Notes: a model not told the origin generated them from the sequence alone. DNA of 64,000 nucleotides from Salinirubellus salinus (GCF_025231485.1 NZ_CP104003.1:1302001-1366000); one strand, 5' to 3'; positions 37,738 through 46,260 are shown, numbered from the stretch's first letter. A program made the numbers and translations.

Positions 37738-38295
37738 CTACCCGTCTCTCACCTCCGGCGTGTCCGTGGGCGTCTGCCCTTTCCGTGCGGTCAGTGGTTG
37801 TTCGCTGACGAGTTCGCAGTCGAACGCCGGGTGCTCGGCGAGGTGACGCAGCACCATGTGCCGGCGGCCGCCGGTCAGCCCGGTCCGGCCGAGGTCGTCG
37901 GCCGTGAACTCGGCCGGCAGGCGCTCCCAGAGCCGCTCGAGCGCACGGACGGAGTCGAACACCTTCCGGTTGCCAGCCGAGTCCGCACGGCGTCGGGCGA
38001 CGACGTAGGAACCGTCGGGCCGGTGTTCGCCAGCGGTGTGCAGGAACTCCTCACGACGGACGAGGGCGTCACCGAGTCGCTCGCGCAGGCGACGGGCCTC
38101 GGCGTGGCTCAGGACGTGTGTCTCCTCGCCGAGGCTGAGCAGGACCACCGTCCCGTCTGCTTCGGCGTCGACGGTGCCGGCGCGGCCGTCGGTGTCGGTA
38201 CCGTGGCCGTCGCTCTCGGGCGGGGCGCCCTCGGCTGGTCGTGACTCACCGGAGAATTTCTCGACCGCCCGCGGTGGGCCGCGAGCACGATGCAT
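37738..38295 (-). CDS. conserved haloarchaeal protein, unknown function
   Basis: This 185-residue soluble protein has a low-complexity N-terminus (about 45 residues) and then a compact domain with VLLSLGEETHVLSHAEARRLRERLGDAL and FTADDLGRTGLTGGRRHMVLRHLAEHP. The latter looks like a winged-helix or helical nucleic-acid-binding element. There are no cysteines in the core except in the last strand. I do not recognise the family with certainty. The ATG at 38295 is the only good start. Confidence 0.6.
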   Translation of the reverse strand: MHRARGPPRAVEKFSGESRPAEGAPPESDGHGTDTDGRAGTVDAEADGTVVLLSLGEETHVLSHAEARRLRERLGDALVRREEFLHTAGEHRPDGSYVVARRRADSAGNRKVFDSVRALERLWERLPAEFTADDLGRTGLTGGRRHMVLRHLAEHPAFDCELVSEQPLTARKGQTPTDTPEVRDG

Positions 38296-38443
38296 CGTAC
38301 GTGTCGCTGTCGGATGGCATCACCAACACGTAGCGCCGGGCGCGACGTGAACCCTGTGGTCGGACAGGTCGACCTGTACGACCCGGTCGGCCGGTGCGGC
38401 CCCGACCCACCGGGCTTTTGCCCGGCACCCTCCAAGCGTGGGT

Positions 38444-39157
38444 ATGCGAATCCGGGGCGAGCGCGAGTGTCAGGACTGCGGGACCCGGTGGTCGTACTAC
38501 GAGACGGCCAGCGTCGAGTGTCCCTCGTGCGGGAGCCTTCGGAGCGTCGGCGTCGAGGAAGAGCGGACGCTCCACACCGCCTCTCCGCGGGAGCTGGACC
38601 TCACCGACGTCCGGAACGACGTGGACCGGCGACCACTCCGTGAGGTGGCCGAGACGGCCGCGGACCGTTGCCGGGAGTACGTCCGCGGGTACGGCTGGAT
38701 CGACGCCGGCGAACTCCGGCGACTGGACGACACCTACCTCGCCGCGCAGGAACTCGGCCACGTCGGTGGGCTGCTGGGGCGACGGCTGGAGGTGGACGAG
38801 GACGAGGAATTCTACCTCCTCTCGCTGCTGCGCGGGGCCGACCAGGACGAACGGCCGGCCGTCGACGAGGTGCCCGACTCCCTGCGTGCCGGGCGAGCGC
38901 TCGCCTACGCGGCGGCCGTCGACGCCTACCGGAGCGACCTCCGCTCGATTCTCGAGGAGCGGCCGGACCCGGCGGCCTCGCAGGTGCTCGGTCCGGTCGG
39001 CGAACACGTCAAGCGCATCCGGGCCATCGACGGGGAGGTCCCGCCCGAGGAACCCGAGACACTCGTCCGGGCGGTCCGTGGAGTGGCGGAGTACCTCCTG
39101 GCGGAGGACGAGGCGGCGCTGGCGGAGGCCGCAGACCGGCTGGACCGGCTCCGGTGA
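38444..39157 (+). CDS. zinc-ribbon helical protein (DUF7117-like)
   Basis: This 237-residue protein begins MRIRGERECQDCGTRWSYYETASVECPSCGS, a rubredoxin-type zinc ribbon with two CxxC pairs. The rest is helical and acidic. Such proteins are conserved in haloarchaea and uncharacterised. The ATG lies about 29 bp after CTTTTGCC, which favours it over the in-frame GTG at 38438. Confidence 0.7.
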   Translation: MRIRGERECQDCGTRWSYYETASVECPSCGSLRSVGVEEERTLHTASPRELDLTDVRNDVDRRPLREVAETAADRCREYVRGYGWIDAGELRRLDDTYLAAQELGHVGGLLGRRLEVDEDEEFYLLSLLRGADQDERPAVDEVPDSLRAGRALAYAAAVDAYRSDLRSILEERPDPAASQVLGPVGEHVKRIRAIDGEVPPEEPETLVRAVRGVAEYLLAEDEAALAEAADRLDRLR

Positions 39158-39277
39158 GTACGCACCGCACGCACCGCTGGTGTCGGCTGGGGGCGGACAG
39201 GCGGCACGGGCGGTCCCGGAGCGCGGTGCCGCACGACCGCGAGACGCTCCGGGCGAGGGTCACGTCACGGACGGGGG

Positions 39278-39300
39278 TGGTCCCGGCATCCGATTTGAAC
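39278..39300 (-). other. tRNA 3'-end-like fragment, near-copy of 9346-9369
   Basis: Read on the minus strand: GTTCAAATC, then GGATGCCGGGACCA. It shares the TGGTCCCGGCA and GATTTGAAC words (plus strand) with 9346-9369, differing at the three bases between them. No other tRNA arm is present. It lies 62 bp before the next gene. Confidence 0.45.
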
Positions 39301-39361
39301 GCTCGGCTCCCAGGGCGAGCGCGACGATAGAACGATACCAGTGGGTGGCCAGCGCCCGTCA

Positions 39362-39589
39362 GTGACGCTCTTCGACGTCCACGATCACCGACACCGCCTG
39401 AAACTGCTGAAGGACGCCGGGCACACCACGGTCGTCGAGGACCGCGACGGGGTGCCCTGCCCGGTCTGTGGCGACCCGTTCCGCCGCGCGCTCCTGACCG
39501 AGCGGCCCGGTCGCTCGTTCGACGGGGTCGACGGCGGCTTCTGCGTGGGCCGGGACGCGGACCGACTCTACGTGTTCACCCACCCCTGA
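39362..39589 (+). CDS. small CxxC protein (DUF7385/flagella-cluster-like)
   Basis: This 75-residue protein begins VTLFDVHDHRHRLKLLKDAGHTTVVEDRDG, has CPVCGDPF and ends FCVGRDADRLYVFTH. This order resembles a haloarchaeal small protein family often named flagella cluster protein. Three cysteines suggest a zinc knuckle. The GTG start is supported by an AACGATACC element about 25-30 bp upstream. Its 3' end overlaps the convergent Nudix gene by 14 bp. Confidence 0.6.
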   Translation: MTLFDVHDHRHRLKLLKDAGHTTVVEDRDGVPCPVCGDPFRRALLTERPGRSFDGVDGGFCVGRDADRLYVFTHP

Positions 39590-40088
39590 GCCGGACGAGC
39601 AGGTCGCGGTCCAGCGTGTCCGCGGGCAACTCCGTCACCCACGCGACGGCCTCGATCTCCTCGTCGACCAGTCCGGGGTCGTCCGTCGTCTGGGCGTCGA
39701 CCGCGGTGGCCCGGTGGATGGCGAACCGGAACGAGCGCTCCTCGTCCGGGGCGCCCCCACGGCGGCGGATCACGTTCCGCACGACGGCGAGTCGCTCGCC
39801 CGGGTCGACGGCGACCCCGGTCTCCTCGTCGAGTTCGCGGACCAGCGCCTCCGCGTGTGTCTCGCCGGCTTCGACTTCGCCGCCCGGGAGGAGCCACCGC
39901 CCGTCCTGCTTCACGAGGAGGACCTCCCCGTCGCGTTCGACGAGGGCGCCGACACCCCAGTCGAGCCCCCCGTCGATGCGTTCGCGGGCGGCGACCCACT
40001 CCTCTTCCGCGGCGTAACTGACACGTTCGCGGCGGAACTCGCCGGCCTCGCGCCACGTCCGGACCTCGGTGGCGTCGTCCTCACTCAC
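39576..40088 (-). CDS. Nudix hydrolase (second of tandem pair)
   Basis: This 170-residue protein carries a full Nudix box, GGEVEAGETHAEALVRELDEETGV, preceded by the strand VLLVKQDGRWLLPGG. It hydrolyses a nucleoside diphosphate linked to an unknown moiety. The N-terminal 50 residues (WREAGEFRRERVSYAAEEEWVAARERI) are an extra helical segment. The GTG overlaps the stop of the upstream Nudix gene by four bases; the longer frame was rejected for that reason. Confidence 0.87.
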   Translation of the reverse strand: MSEDDATEVRTWREAGEFRRERVSYAAEEEWVAARERIDGGLDWGVGALVERDGEVLLVKQDGRWLLPGGEVEAGETHAEALVRELDEETGVAVDPGERLAVVRNVIRRRGGAPDEERSFRFAIHRATAVDAQTTDDPGLVDEEIEAVAWVTELPADTLDRDLLVRLRGG

Positions 40089-40588
40089 GACGGACGCACC
40101 CCCGCGACACGGAGCACTCGCTCGAACAGGGTGTCCGGGAGACCGTCGGTCCGTTCCGGAATCGAGTCGAACCACTTGGCGTCCCGTATCTCGTGCGGCG
40201 TCACGCCGAGGTCACGCGTTAACTCGGTGGTCTGTGCCGGCGCGTCGAACACCGTGAGGTGGCCGAGTGCCGCCGTCCCGTCGTGGACGAACCGTTGCTC
40301 GACGCGCGCGACGACACCGGCTACGTCCACGGAGAGCCCCGTCTCCTCGTCCACCTCGCGGACGGCCGCTTGGGCCAGCGACTCGCCGGCCTCCACCCCA
40401 CCGCCGGGGAGGACCCAGCCGTCGCTCCAGGCGTTCTGCACGAGGACGAACCGCACCCCGTCGTGCACCACGGCCGTGACGTACCGGTCACGTCCCTCGG
40501 CGAGCGCCTCGCTGACGGTGGTCCAGCCGTCAGCGTCCACCGGTACCTCGTGTCCCGCGACCACGGGTGCTGACCGCATTGCGACCAT
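40085..40588 (-). CDS. Nudix hydrolase (first of tandem pair)
   Basis: This 167-residue protein has the Nudix box GGGVEAGESLAQAAVREVDEETGL. The flanking strands RFVLVQNAWSDGWVLPGG and a C-terminal WFDSIPER are typical. It starts 4 bp after folD, so it is co-transcribed with it. An alternative ATG lies three codons in. The substrate could be a damaged nucleotide or a folate-pathway pyrophosphate (dihydroneopterin triphosphate), but the context is only suggestive. Confidence 0.87.
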   Translation of the reverse strand: MVAMRSAPVVAGHEVPVDADGWTTVSEALAEGRDRYVTAVVHDGVRFVLVQNAWSDGWVLPGGGVEAGESLAQAAVREVDEETGLSVDVAGVVARVEQRFVHDGTAALGHLTVFDAPAQTTELTRDLGVTPHEIRDAKWFDSIPERTDGLPDTLFERVLRVAGVRPS

Positions 40589-40591
40589 CGT

Positions 40592-41467
40592 TCAGGGCAG
40601 GTCCACGTCGATACCGCTGCGCTGGCTCGCCGCCTTCACCGTGTTGTACAGCAGCATCGCGCGGGTCATCGGCCCGACGCCGCCGGGCACGGGCGTGATG
40701 GCGCTCGCCACCTCCTTCGCGGACTCGTACTCCACGTCGCCGACGGCCTCGCCGTCGACGCGGTTGTAGCCCACGTCGACGACCGTCACGCCCTCGGAGA
40801 GCATCGAGCCGTCCACCAGTTCGGGGACGCCCGCGGCGGCGACGACGATGTCGGCCTGCTTCGTCTTCGCGGCGAGGTCCTCGGTCCGCGAGTGACAGAG
40901 CGTCACCGTCGCGTTCCCGTCGTCGGCCTTCCGGGCGAGGAGGTTGGCCAGCGGCGTGCCGACGATGTTCGACCGGCCGACGACGACGGCGTCGGCCCCC
41001 TCCGTCTCCACGCCGGTGTGTTCGAGCAGTTTCTGGACACCGTGGGGCGTGCAGGGGCGGAACCGGGGGTCACCACGGACGAGGCGCCCGACGTTCTCGG
41101 GGTGGAACCCGTCCACGTCCTTCCCGGGGTCGATGCGACGGACGACCTCCTCGTAGTCGACGTGGTCCGCGACAGGGTGCTGGACGAGGATGCCGTCCAC
41201 CTCGTCGTTCGCGTTCAGGTCGGAGACGGTGTCGTAGAGTTCGTTGGCGGGGGCGTCGACGTCCACCTCGACGTGGAACGACTGGATGCCGAGTTCCTCG
41301 CAGTCGCGCTGTTTCATCGAGACGTAGGTGGCACTGGCGCGGTCCTCGCTCATCAGCACCGTGGCGAGGCCCGGCTGGTGGCCCGCGTCGGTCAGCGTCT
41401 CGATGGCACCGCGCAGCGACTCGCGTACGTCCTCGGCGACGGCGTTGCCGTCGATGACCTCTGTCAT
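40592..41467 (-). CDS. folD: methylenetetrahydrofolate dehydrogenase / methenyltetrahydrofolate cyclohydrolase
   Basis: This 291-residue bifunctional enzyme has the YVxxK active-site pair (Y48, K52), DGILVQHPVADHVDYEEVVRRIDPGKDVDGFH, VGRSNIVGTPLANLL and the signature TPVPGGVGPMTRAMLLYNTV. It interconverts methylene-, methenyl- and formyl-folate. It leads the folD-Nudix-Nudix unit. GlyA, about 1.2 kb upstream on the same strand, supplies methylene-folate. The ATG at 41467 starts the conserved MTEVIDGNAVAEDV. Confidence 0.95.
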   Translation of the reverse strand: MTEVIDGNAVAEDVRESLRGAIETLTDAGHQPGLATVLMSEDRASATYVSMKQRDCEELGIQSFHVEVDVDAPANELYDTVSDLNANDEVDGILVQHPVADHVDYEEVVRRIDPGKDVDGFHPENVGRLVRGDPRFRPCTPHGVQKLLEHTGVETEGADAVVVGRSNIVGTPLANLLARKADDGNATVTLCHSRTEDLAAKTKQADIVVAAAGVPELVDGSMLSEGVTVVDVGYNRVDGEAVGDVEYESAKEVASAITPVPGGVGPMTRAMLLYNTVKAASQRSGIDVDLP

Positions 41468-41526
41468 TGTGTCAGAGGCGGACGCCGGGTGGCTTGAACG
41501 CCACGGAACCGCGGCCGGCACGGGAG

Positions 41527-42105
41527 TCAGGGACAGTCCTGGCTCCCGAAGGACCGGGCCTCCGGACCCTGCCGGACGAGTTCGACCGCCCCCGAACCGA
41601 GGTTCACCAGCGCCACCTGCCCGCCGTAGCCGTGTGTCTGGTCGTGGCCGCGGACGACCACGCAGGACACGCCGTCCGGAATCTCGTAGGTGTCGGAGCG
41701 AGTGAACTCGCGGGTGCCGTGGGGGTGGGTCAACTCGCGCCGGCCGAGACGGGTCCCGTCGAGTCGTTCGACCTGCCACCAGTTCGCGTAGCCCTGCTCG
41801 CCGTCGTCGTCGTGGTGGAGGGTGACGTCGAAGGTGACTGCAGCGCCCGAGCGGGAGAACTCGACGCTCGTGACGTTCGCCTCGCGCAGGTCCAGTTCAC
41901 CCTCCGGCGACGGGTCGGCGGCGGTGCTGGGTGTGCCCGGCGTCGACTCCACTGTGGGCGTCGCCCCGTCGTCGACCGTGGCCGTCCCGGTGGGCGTGGC
42001 TGTCGGCGTCCCGGAGCCGTCGACACCGCCGCCGTCACCGGGGGCGGTACAGCCGGCGACCGCGATGGCGAGGCCGGCCAGGAGACCACGGCGAGTCGTG
42101 CGCAT
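41527..42105 (-). CDS. Tat-exported lipoprotein, unknown function
   Basis: This 192-residue protein begins MRTTRRGLLAGLAIAVAGC, a twin-arginine signal with a lipobox (AVAGC). A Thr/Pro/Gly-rich linker (about residues 20-65) leads to a beta-sandwich-like domain (LREANVTSVEFSRSGAAVTFDVTLHHD). It is a lipid-anchored surface protein. No family is assigned. It lies just upstream of folD but has its own signal and is probably independent. Confidence 0.75.
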   Translation of the reverse strand: MRTTRRGLLAGLAIAVAGCTAPGDGGGVDGSGTPTATPTGTATVDDGATPTVESTPGTPSTAADPSPEGELDLREANVTSVEFSRSGAAVTFDVTLHHDDDGEQGYANWWQVERLDGTRLGRRELTHPHGTREFTRSDTYEIPDGVSCVVVRGHDQTHGYGGQVALVNLGSGAVELVRQGPEARSFGSQDCP

Positions 42106-42222
42106 ACCGACCCGTCGGCCCGGGAGCGCTTCGTTCCTTCGCGGACGTGCGCTCGGCGGGGACAGTCACGAGTCCGAGCGAGCGCCAAGGTGGAGTTATG
42201 GTATCTGGGGTGAACACGGGCC

Positions 42223-42591
42223 ATGGCTCTCAGAGGCGTCCCACGGCTCGTCGGTGGACTGCTGTTCCAGTCGGCGACGAACGACGCGGAGCGACACTGG
42301 CGGGCCGTCACCCGGAACACGAAGCGGGTCCTCGGCCGACCGGTCAGGACGACGCTCTCGGCGGTGTTCGTGTTCGGGATGGCGTGTCTGCTCTACGTCG
42401 TCGCCTACCGAAACGAGGCGGCGCTCGCCGCGATGGACGCCACCGGCGGCGAGCTGACGTTCTCGCTGTTCCTCTCCCTGCTCCCCTCGCCGCTCCTGCT
42501 GGTGCCGGCGTTCGTCGCCTTCTGGATACTGACCGTGTTCGCGCTGATCAGTTCCGGCGTCGAACGCGACCTCGGACACCACTACCGCTGA
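42223..42591 (+). CDS. small membrane protein, unknown
   Basis: This 122-residue protein has a cytoplasmic basic N-terminus (about 45 residues) and two or three helices (TTLSAVFVFGMACLLYVVAY, LLPSPLLLVPAFVAFWILTVFALI). The ATG follows GAGTTATGG by about 27 bp. No family is recognised. It converges on glyA with a 22-bp gap. Confidence 0.6.
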   Translation: MALRGVPRLVGGLLFQSATNDAERHWRAVTRNTKRVLGRPVRTTLSAVFVFGMACLLYVVAYRNEAALAAMDATGGELTFSLFLSLLPSPLLLVPAFVAFWILTVFALISSGVERDLGHHYR

Positions 42592-42613
42592 GAAGTGGAA
42601 CGTTCGGGCGGTT

Positions 42614-43879
42614 CTACAGGTCCTCGTAGAGCGGGTAGACCTCGCAGAGTTCGCTGACCTCGTCGCTCACCTCGGCGATGACGTCCTCGTCGTCGACGTT
42701 GTCCACGACGCGGTAGATGAGGTCGCCCACCTGTCGGATGGCGGCCTCGCCCATGCCGCGCGTGGTGAGCGCGGGGGTGCCGGCACGGATACCCGAGGGG
42801 TCGAACGGCGAGCGCGTCTCGGCCGGGACGGTGTTCGCGTTCAGGACGATACCGGCCTCGGCCAGCGCGTCCTCCGCCTCGCCGCCGGTGAGGTCCGGGT
42901 GGCTCTCGCGCAGGTCGACGAGGACGAGGTGGGTGTCGGTGCCCTCGGAGACCAGCGAGAGGCCGTGGCTCGCGAGCGTCTCGCCGAGCGTCTCGGCGTT
43001 GTCGACGACCTGCTGGGCGTAGGTCTCGAACTCCGGTTCGAGCGCCTCGGCGAAGCCGACGGCCTTGCCCGCGACGTTGTGCATCAGCGGACCGCCCTGC
43101 GCCCCGGGGAAGACGGCGCCGTCGATCTCACTCGCGTACTCCTCGTCGCACATGATGATGCCGCCGCGGCCCGCACGGATGGTCTTGTGTGTAGAGCCGG
43201 TGACGAAGTCGGCGACACCGACAGGCGACTGGTGGACACCTGCGGCGACGAGGCCGGTGATGTGCGCGATGTCGGCGAGGTGGTACGCGCCGACGGCGTC
43301 GGCGGCCGCCTGGACCCGCTCGAACTCGACCTCTCGCGGGTACGCGGAGAACCCGGAAACGATGATGTCTGGCTCGAACGCCTCGGCGTGTTCGTGGAGG
43401 CCATCGTAGTCGATGTAGCCGGTCTCGGCGTTCACCTCGTACTGCTCGACCTCGAACAGCTGGCCCGCGAAGTTCGCGGGGTGGCCGTGCGAGAGGTGGC
43501 CACCGTGGTTCAGGTCGAGCGAGAGAATCTTGTCGCCGGGGTCGAGCACCGCGAGGTAGACACCCATGTTCGCCTGCGTGCCGGAGTGGGGCTGGACGTT
43601 GACGTGCTCGGCGCCCCAGAGTTCCTTCGCGCGCTCGATGGCGAGTTCCTCGACCTCGTCGGCGTACTCACAGCCGGCGTAGTAGCGCTTCCCGGGGTAG
43701 CCCTCGGCGTACTTGTTCGTCAGCGTCGAGCCCTGCGCCTCGAGGACGGCGGGCGAGACGTGGTTCTCGCTGGCGATCATCGCGAGGGTGTCGCGCTGTC
43801 GGTTCAGTTCGCCCGTCAGGGCGTCGGCGACGGCGGCGTCCGCTTCGCGGACGCGTGAGTACGGTGAGTCGCTCGGCAT
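42614..43879 (-). CDS. glyA: serine hydroxymethyltransferase
   Basis: This 421-residue PLP enzyme has IASENHVSPAVLEAQGSTLTNKYAEGYPGKRYY at the N-terminus and VQPHSGTQAN. The active-site lysine K232 lies in VTGSTHKTIRAGRGG. It interconverts serine and glycine with tetrahydrofolate, making methylene-folate for FolD and PanB. The 26-codon upstream extension includes promoter sequence and was rejected. The gene appears to have a leader with a perfect hairpin. Confidence 0.96.
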   Translation of the reverse strand: MPSDSPYSRVREADAAVADALTGELNRQRDTLAMIASENHVSPAVLEAQGSTLTNKYAEGYPGKRYYAGCEYADEVEELAIERAKELWGAEHVNVQPHSGTQANMGVYLAVLDPGDKILSLDLNHGGHLSHGHPANFAGQLFEVEQYEVNAETGYIDYDGLHEHAEAFEPDIIVSGFSAYPREVEFERVQAAADAVGAYHLADIAHITGLVAAGVHQSPVGVADFVTGSTHKTIRAGRGGIIMCDEEYASEIDGAVFPGAQGGPLMHNVAGKAVGFAEALEPEFETYAQQVVDNAETLGETLASHGLSLVSEGTDTHLVLVDLRESHPDLTGGEAEDALAEAGIVLNANTVPAETRSPFDPSGIRAGTPALTTRGMGEAAIRQVGDLIYRVVDNVDDEDVIAEVSDEVSELCEVYPLYEDL

Positions 43880-43913
43880 GTCTCGGGGTGCGGGAGGGAC
43901 GGGCAAGTAGCTT

Positions 43914-43937
43914 CCCGTCCGCGGCAAAGCGGACGGG
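43914..43937 (-). promoter_or_regulatory. perfect 9-bp hairpin in the presumed glyA 5' leader
   Basis: CCCGTCCGC-GGCAAA-GCGGACGGG lies 35 bp before the glyA ATG. A TATA-like GATTTATGAT (minus strand, about 43952-43961) would start transcription near the upper arm, so the hairpin would form in the leader RNA. Leaders are uncommon in haloarchaea, so this may be a regulatory element. Confidence 0.45.
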
Positions 43938-43982
43938 GGCGTGAGAGCGGCTATCATAAATCACCCGCTGACGACGGCCGCA

Positions 43983-43990
43983 GGTATATG
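43983..43990 (+). promoter_or_regulatory. TATA box of the CHAT-domain gene
   Basis: GGTATATG centred about 30 bp before the ATG at 44017. It gives the CHAT gene its own promoter, divergent from glyA. Confidence 0.5.
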
Positions 43991-44016
43991 TGACAGGTAC
44001 CGGTATCCTCACGCGA

Positions 44017-46011
44017 ATGGTAGAGTGGGCCACGTCGTCGAAGGGCGTGCGCGTGTTCGGGCACGAGGGGTCGGTCGCGATCGAGGCGGACGACTGGCAG
44101 TCCGGACGGACCAGCGGTGCACTCCCGGAGCCGGTCGACGCCACCGTCAGCGGCTCGGCCAGTCGCCTCGCGCTCCCCGCCGTCGCCGACGTCCTCGGGC
44201 CCGACGGCCCACTCTCGCGCACCACGCCGACCCGCCTGCCGGAAGGAGAGTACCTCGTCCGCCTCGACACGCCCGTCGAGACGCTCCTCCGGTTCCGGGG
44301 ACCCGCCCACCTCTCGACGGCCGGCGACCGCCTCGTGGTCGACTTCGACGGCCACGGTGACGTGACCGTCGGCATCCACGAGGAGGGACACCGCCCGCCG
44401 ACGGTTCGCGTTCCAGCCACCCCCGCTGGCGTCGCAGCTGCCGTCACCACCGCAGGTCGGACCGCCGGCCCGACCGGCCCGGAACGGTCCCACCCGGCCG
44501 CGCGAGCGCACCCGCCGCTGGTCACCTTCGGCGACCCACACGTCCCCGCGTCCGTCCCGAGCGACCCCGTCTCGAACGTCGAGCTGTCGGTCCCGGCGGA
44601 CTACGCCTCGCTGTTCGCCGCCGCCCCGTTGGCGTACTACCTCGGCGCCGAGGTGACCGTCGGTGCAGCGCGGCCCACGCTCCGACTCACCGGCACCGAC
44701 ACCGTCCGGTCGTTCCCCCGCGGGTCGGCGTTCGCCGACGCTGCCGCTCGACTCCTGCGCCGCGTGTTCTTCCTCGACTGCTACGCCCGCGAGACGCCGG
44801 GGGAGGAGCAGCTACGCCCACCGGGTGAACTCCCACTCGACCTCGACCGGTACGCGGACCGCTCGATGGCAGACCGGGTCGCGGCCGCGCTGGCGTTCCC
44901 CGAGGTCGACGCCGTCCTGCCCGAGTGGCACCTGACGACCTACGTCGAACCGACCGGGGAGCACGCCCGTGCGCTCCCGTACCTGCTGGACCGGTTGAGC
45001 CTCTGTCACCCGCCGTCGGCCTCCGACATGGACGGGCAGGCGCTCCTCGAACGGACCCTCGACGACTTCTACCGTGGCTACGCCGAGGGCCGGTTCCGGG
45101 CGGGCGGTGAGGTGGCGACGGCCGACCGGCTGGACCCGGACCTCCGGGACGGCCGGGTCCACGCGTGGCTGGCCGACGGCATCCCCGTCAGCGTCGCGAA
45201 GACCTCCACGCGGGCGTACGAGAACTGCCTGGACCACGGGGAGCGGCGCCCAGACCGCCTGCGCATCGACGTGGTGCTCAACGACACGGAGATGATGGAG
45301 GAACGCCCGGTGGCGGACATCTACCGTCGGCGGGCGGCCGACCTCCCGGTCGACGTGACGGTCCACGAGTCGCTCTCGCGGGCCGGCCTCGCCGACGTGT
45401 TCGAGTCCGAGACGGACCTCGTCCACTACGTGGGCCACTGCGAGGTGGCCGGCCTGCAGTGTACGGACGGGTCGCTCTCGACGGCCGGACTGGACGTGGG
45501 CGCCCGGACGTTCTTCCTCAACGCCTGCGGGTCGTTCCGCGAGGGGCTCTCGCTGGTCGAGGGGGGCGCGGGCGCGGGGGCCGTGACGCTGACGCGCGTC
45601 CTCAACGACCACGCGGCCACAGTGGGGACGACGTTCGCCCGTCTCCTCGTGAACGGGTTCGGCATCGAGCGGGCGCTCTCGCTGGCGCGTCGCCAGATAC
45701 TGATGGGGCAGGACTACGCCGTCGTCGGCGACCCGACCTACTCGTTCGCCCCGGCACACGGTGAACCCGCCGTCGTCCACGTCGAGGGGGGGCCGGAGAC
45801 GTTCGACGTGCGCTACGAGGTCGTGACTGCACGGACCGCGGGCCGGACCTACCGCGACCCGTTCGCCGGGTGTCGCCGCCTCCACGGCACGGACAGCGAG
45901 ACGCAGCTCTCGGCCGACGGGCTCCGGGCCTTCCTGCGTGGCCGGGAACTCCCGGTGATGTACCGGGGAGACCTGCACTGGGCCCCGACGTTCGCCCACC
46001 GCTCCCGCTGA
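44017..46011 (+). CDS. CHAT-domain (caspase-like) protease candidate, orphan
   Basis: This 664-residue soluble protein has a C-terminal caspase-fold segment. LVHYVGHCEV gives the catalytic His (H474), and FFLNACGSF, 30 residues later, gives the catalytic Cys (C504). GAGAVTLTRVLNDHAATVGTTFARLLVNGFGIERALSLARRQILMGQDYAVVGDPTYSF then follows the CHAT order closely. The first 150 residues are beta-rich, and the middle (about 190-440) is an unrecognised alpha/beta region. CHAT enzymes cleave specific protein targets, often in defence or cell-death systems. No TPR, gasdermin or CRISPR partner is adjacent. The next gene is tbsP. Confidence 0.72.
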   Translation: MVEWATSSKGVRVFGHEGSVAIEADDWQSGRTSGALPEPVDATVSGSASRLALPAVADVLGPDGPLSRTTPTRLPEGEYLVRLDTPVETLLRFRGPAHLSTAGDRLVVDFDGHGDVTVGIHEEGHRPPTVRVPATPAGVAAAVTTAGRTAGPTGPERSHPAARAHPPLVTFGDPHVPASVPSDPVSNVELSVPADYASLFAAAPLAYYLGAEVTVGAARPTLRLTGTDTVRSFPRGSAFADAAARLLRRVFFLDCYARETPGEEQLRPPGELPLDLDRYADRSMADRVAAALAFPEVDAVLPEWHLTTYVEPTGEHARALPYLLDRLSLCHPPSASDMDGQALLERTLDDFYRGYAEGRFRAGGEVATADRLDPDLRDGRVHAWLADGIPVSVAKTSTRAYENCLDHGERRPDRLRIDVVLNDTEMMEERPVADIYRRRAADLPVDVTVHESLSRAGLADVFESETDLVHYVGHCEVAGLQCTDGSLSTAGLDVGARTFFLNACGSFREGLSLVEGGAGAGAVTLTRVLNDHAATVGTTFARLLVNGFGIERALSLARRQILMGQDYAVVGDPTYSFAPAHGEPAVVHVEGGPETFDVRYEVVTARTAGRTYRDPFAGCRRLHGTDSETQLSADGLRAFLRGRELPVMYRGDLHWAPTFAHRSR

Positions 46012-46260
46012 GCCGGACGCGCCCCGACGGCGCCCACGACGACTCACGCCGCGCGCCAAATCACCGGACGGAACGTTCTTGACCACGTGAGTGTCACACG
46101 AATTTAACCTCTGTCGAAGAAAGATTTAATAAGGAAAGCAGTCAGCGTTGGTTTATACCGAGAGGGCCGGCGTGGGACGGGGATTGATAAATGAACCCGG
46201 AATATTCGGAGGTATGGCCGCTAAGATTAAGTATCTCTGATACCACAGTTTGGTCACGAA
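46012..46260 (+). promoter_or_regulatory. AT-rich tbsP upstream region with inverted repeat
   Basis: This gap is unusually AT-rich for the window. It holds several TATA-like words: GATTTAATAAGG (about 46123), GGTTTATACC (46150-46159), GATTGATAAATG (about 46183) and GATTAAGTATC. A perfect repeat GTATC-TCT-GATAC (46231-46243) lies 18 bp before the tbsP ATG, a likely operator. A tiny frame, MAAKIKYL (46212-46238), is probably chance. Confidence 0.45.

Noticed and set aside
46212..46238. Eight-codon frame MAAKIKYL before tbsP as a leader peptide
   Set aside because: GGAGGT directly touches the ATG, leaving no spacing, and there is no other support; probably chance in an AT-rich region.
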